Source: Sphaerolaimus hirsutus (Eukaryota > Nematoda > Chromadorea > Monhysterida > Sphaerolaimidae). From it: a stretch of DNA of 64,000 nt. Numbering within the stretch: the stretch's first letter is position 1; each line of letters begins with the position of its first letter. The translations under genes and the position numbers were made by a program. Below, in pieces: positions 62,032-64,000 of the stretch. The DNA lies in contig OZ038458.1 in the NCBI GenBank assembly GCA_964036195.1, positions 23,511,832 to 23,575,831 on the forward strand, read 5' to 3'. The notes under the pieces were generated by a model. It did not search any database and was not told where the DNA came from. It saw only the letters and a program-made list of their open reading frames with translations.

Positions 62032-64000
62032 CTCTCACATTTACCATTTTGATTACTCTCACATTTACCATCTTGCTCACTCTCACATTTACCATTTTGC
62101 ACACACTCATGTTTATCATTTTGCTCACTCTCACATTTACCATTTTGCTCACTCTCACATTTACCATTTTGCTCACTCTCACATTTGCAGTTTCACGCAC
62201 TCTCACATTTGCAGCTTTGCACACTCTCACATTTACAATTTTGCTCACTCTCACATTTACCATTTTGCTCACTCTCACATTTGCAGTTTCGCGCACTCTC
62301 ACATTTGCAGCTTCGCGCAATCTCACATTTGCAGCTTTGTGCACTCTCACATTTACAATTTTGCTCACTCTCACATTTGCAGTTTCGCACACTCTCACAT
62401 TTGCAGCTTCGCGCACTCTCACATTTGCAGCTTCGCGCACTCTCACATTATATATTTTGCTCACTCTCACATTTGCAGTTTCGCGCACTCTCACATTTGC
62501 AGCTTTGTGCACTCTCACATTTACAATTTTGCTCACTCTCACATTTGCAGTTTCGCGCACTCTCACATTTGCAGCTTTGTGCACTCTCACATTTACAATT
62601 TTTCTCACTCTCACATTTGCAGTTTCACGCACTCTCACATTTGCAGCTTCGCGCACTCTCACATTTGCAGCTTCGTGCACTCTCACATTTACAATTTTGC
62701 TCACTCTCACATTTGCAGCTTTGTGCACTCTCACATTTACAATTTTTCTCACTCTCACATTTGCAGTTTCACGCACTCTCACATTTGCAGCTTCGCGCAC
62801 TCTCACATTTGCAGCTTCGTGCACTCTCACATTTGCAGCTTCATGCACTCTCACATTTACAATTTTGCTCACTCTCACATTTGCAGCTTTGTGCACTCTC
62901 ACATTTACAATTGTGCTCACTCTCACATTTGCAGTTTCGCGCACTCTCACATTTGCAGCTTCGCGCACTCTCACATTTGCAGCTTTGTGCACTCTCACAT
63001 TTACAATTTTGCTCACTCTCACATTTGCAGTTTCGCACACTCTCACATTTGCAGCTTCGCGCACTCTCACATTTGCAGCTTCGCGCACTCTCACATTATA
63101 TATTTTGCTCACTCTCACATTTGCAGTTTCGCGCACTCTCACATTTGCAGCTTTGTGCACTCTCACATTTACAATTTTGCTCACTCTCACATTTGCAGTT
63201 TCGCGCACTCTCACATTTGCAGCTTTGTGCACTCTCACATTTACAATTTTTCTCACTCTCACATTTGCAGTTTCACGCACTCTCACATTTGCAGCTTTGC
63301 ACACTCTCACATTTACAATTTTGCTCACTCTCACATTTGCAGTTTCACGCACTCTCACATTTGCAGCTTTGCGCACTCTCACATTTGCAGCTTTGTGCAC
63401 TCTCACATTTACAATTTTTCTCACTCTCACATTTGCAGTTTCACGCACTCTCACATTTGCAGCTTCGCGCACTCTCACATTTGCAGCTTCGTGCACTCTC
63501 ACATTTGCAGCTTCATGCACTCTCACATTTACAATTTTGCTCACTCTCACATTTGCAGCTTTGTGCACTCTCACATTTACAATTGTGCTCACTCTCACAT
63601 TTGCAGTTTCGCGCACTCTCACATTTGCAGCTTCGCGCACTCTCACATTTGCAGCTTCGCGCACTCTCACATTTGCAGCTTCGCGCAATCTCACATTTGC
63701 AGCTTTGTGCACTCTCACATTTACAATTTTGCTCACTCTCACATTTGCAGTTTCGCACACTCTCACATTTGCAGCTTCGCGCACTCTCACATTTGCAGCT
63801 TCGCGCACTCTCACATTATATATTTTGCTCACTCTCACATTTGCAGTTTCGCGCACTCTCACATTTGCAGCTTTGTGCACTCTCACATTTGCAGCTTTGT
63901 GCACTCTCACATTTACAATTTTTCTCACTCTCACATTTGCAGTTTCACGCACTCTCACATTTGCAGCTTCGCGCACTCTCACATTTGCAGCTTCGTGCAC
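62032..64000. repeat. Large 24-bp satellite array (P3 side), runs off window
   Basis: Same unit as 28370-30585. It agrees with that array at the left edge, then differs by gain and loss of multi-unit blocks: ttatatatttt units occur at 62449, 63096 and 63817, with spacings unlike the P2-side array (29409, 29937). The minus-strand open frame through it is a repetition artefact. Confidence 0.95.

Overview
This window is repeat-dominated nuclear DNA from an intron-rich eukaryote, most likely an invertebrate animal. Four conserved genes can be recognised, all on the minus strand and all split by GT-AG introns. Exons are GC-rich, introns are AT-rich and full of short terminal-inverted-repeat transposons, and long satellite arrays separate the genes. 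There are no operons, prokaryotic genes or viral genes. The species cannot be named from the sequence.

Genes: (1) phosphoglucomutase-1 (PGM1-like), present three times (P1 1-4828, P2 17222-21446, P3 50488-55109). P2 and P3 each carry the same eight 3' exons, coding for the last 415 residues; P1 is cut by the window edge inside the last exon. None of the three shows the 5' exons with the catalytic serine loop. (2) The mitochondrial chaperone subunit Tim13, complete in three exons twice (14955-15995 and 48223-49259), plus a broken third copy of its last exon (32170-32269). (3) The first four exons of COP9 signalosome subunit 4 (32855-34591). (4) Three internal exons of the N-terminal glutamine amidohydrolase NTAQ1 (WDYHV protein), present twice (36123-36842 and 42995-43772).

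Layout: P1 and its satellite skirt (1-9790); a conserved 0.43-kb block (9795-10222); a satellite field (10720-14130); Tim13 copy 1 (block T1, 14365-17221); P2 with a longer satellite skirt (17222-31346); a junction that fuses the 0.43-kb block to the Tim13 downstream region and a Tim13 exon fragment (31347-32269); CSN4 exons; NTAQ1 fragment 1 (block N1); a 496-bp foldback; a TTGACATTT repeat field; block M1 (39698-41770); a fragment of the Tim13 downstream region (41770-42079); NTAQ1 fragment 2 (N2); block M2 (44331-47628); Tim13 copy 2 (T2, 47629-50487); P3 and its satellites to the window end. The order N-M-T-P therefore recurs, and the T-P unit is repeated about 33.27 kb apart.

The main result is the duplication history. 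Transposon insertions with exact 8-bp target duplications, visible as filled and empty sites between copies, order the events. P1 and P2 share one hAT-like insertion that P3 lacks, P3 has its own at nearly the same place, and P2 alone has lost a 0.72-kb inverted-repeat element. P3 differs from P2 by scattered substitutions up to about 52.33 kb, then is almost identical to it. That step suggests recent gene conversion, unequal crossing-over or an assembly/haplotype join. No new enzymatic or defence system is supported by the sequence.
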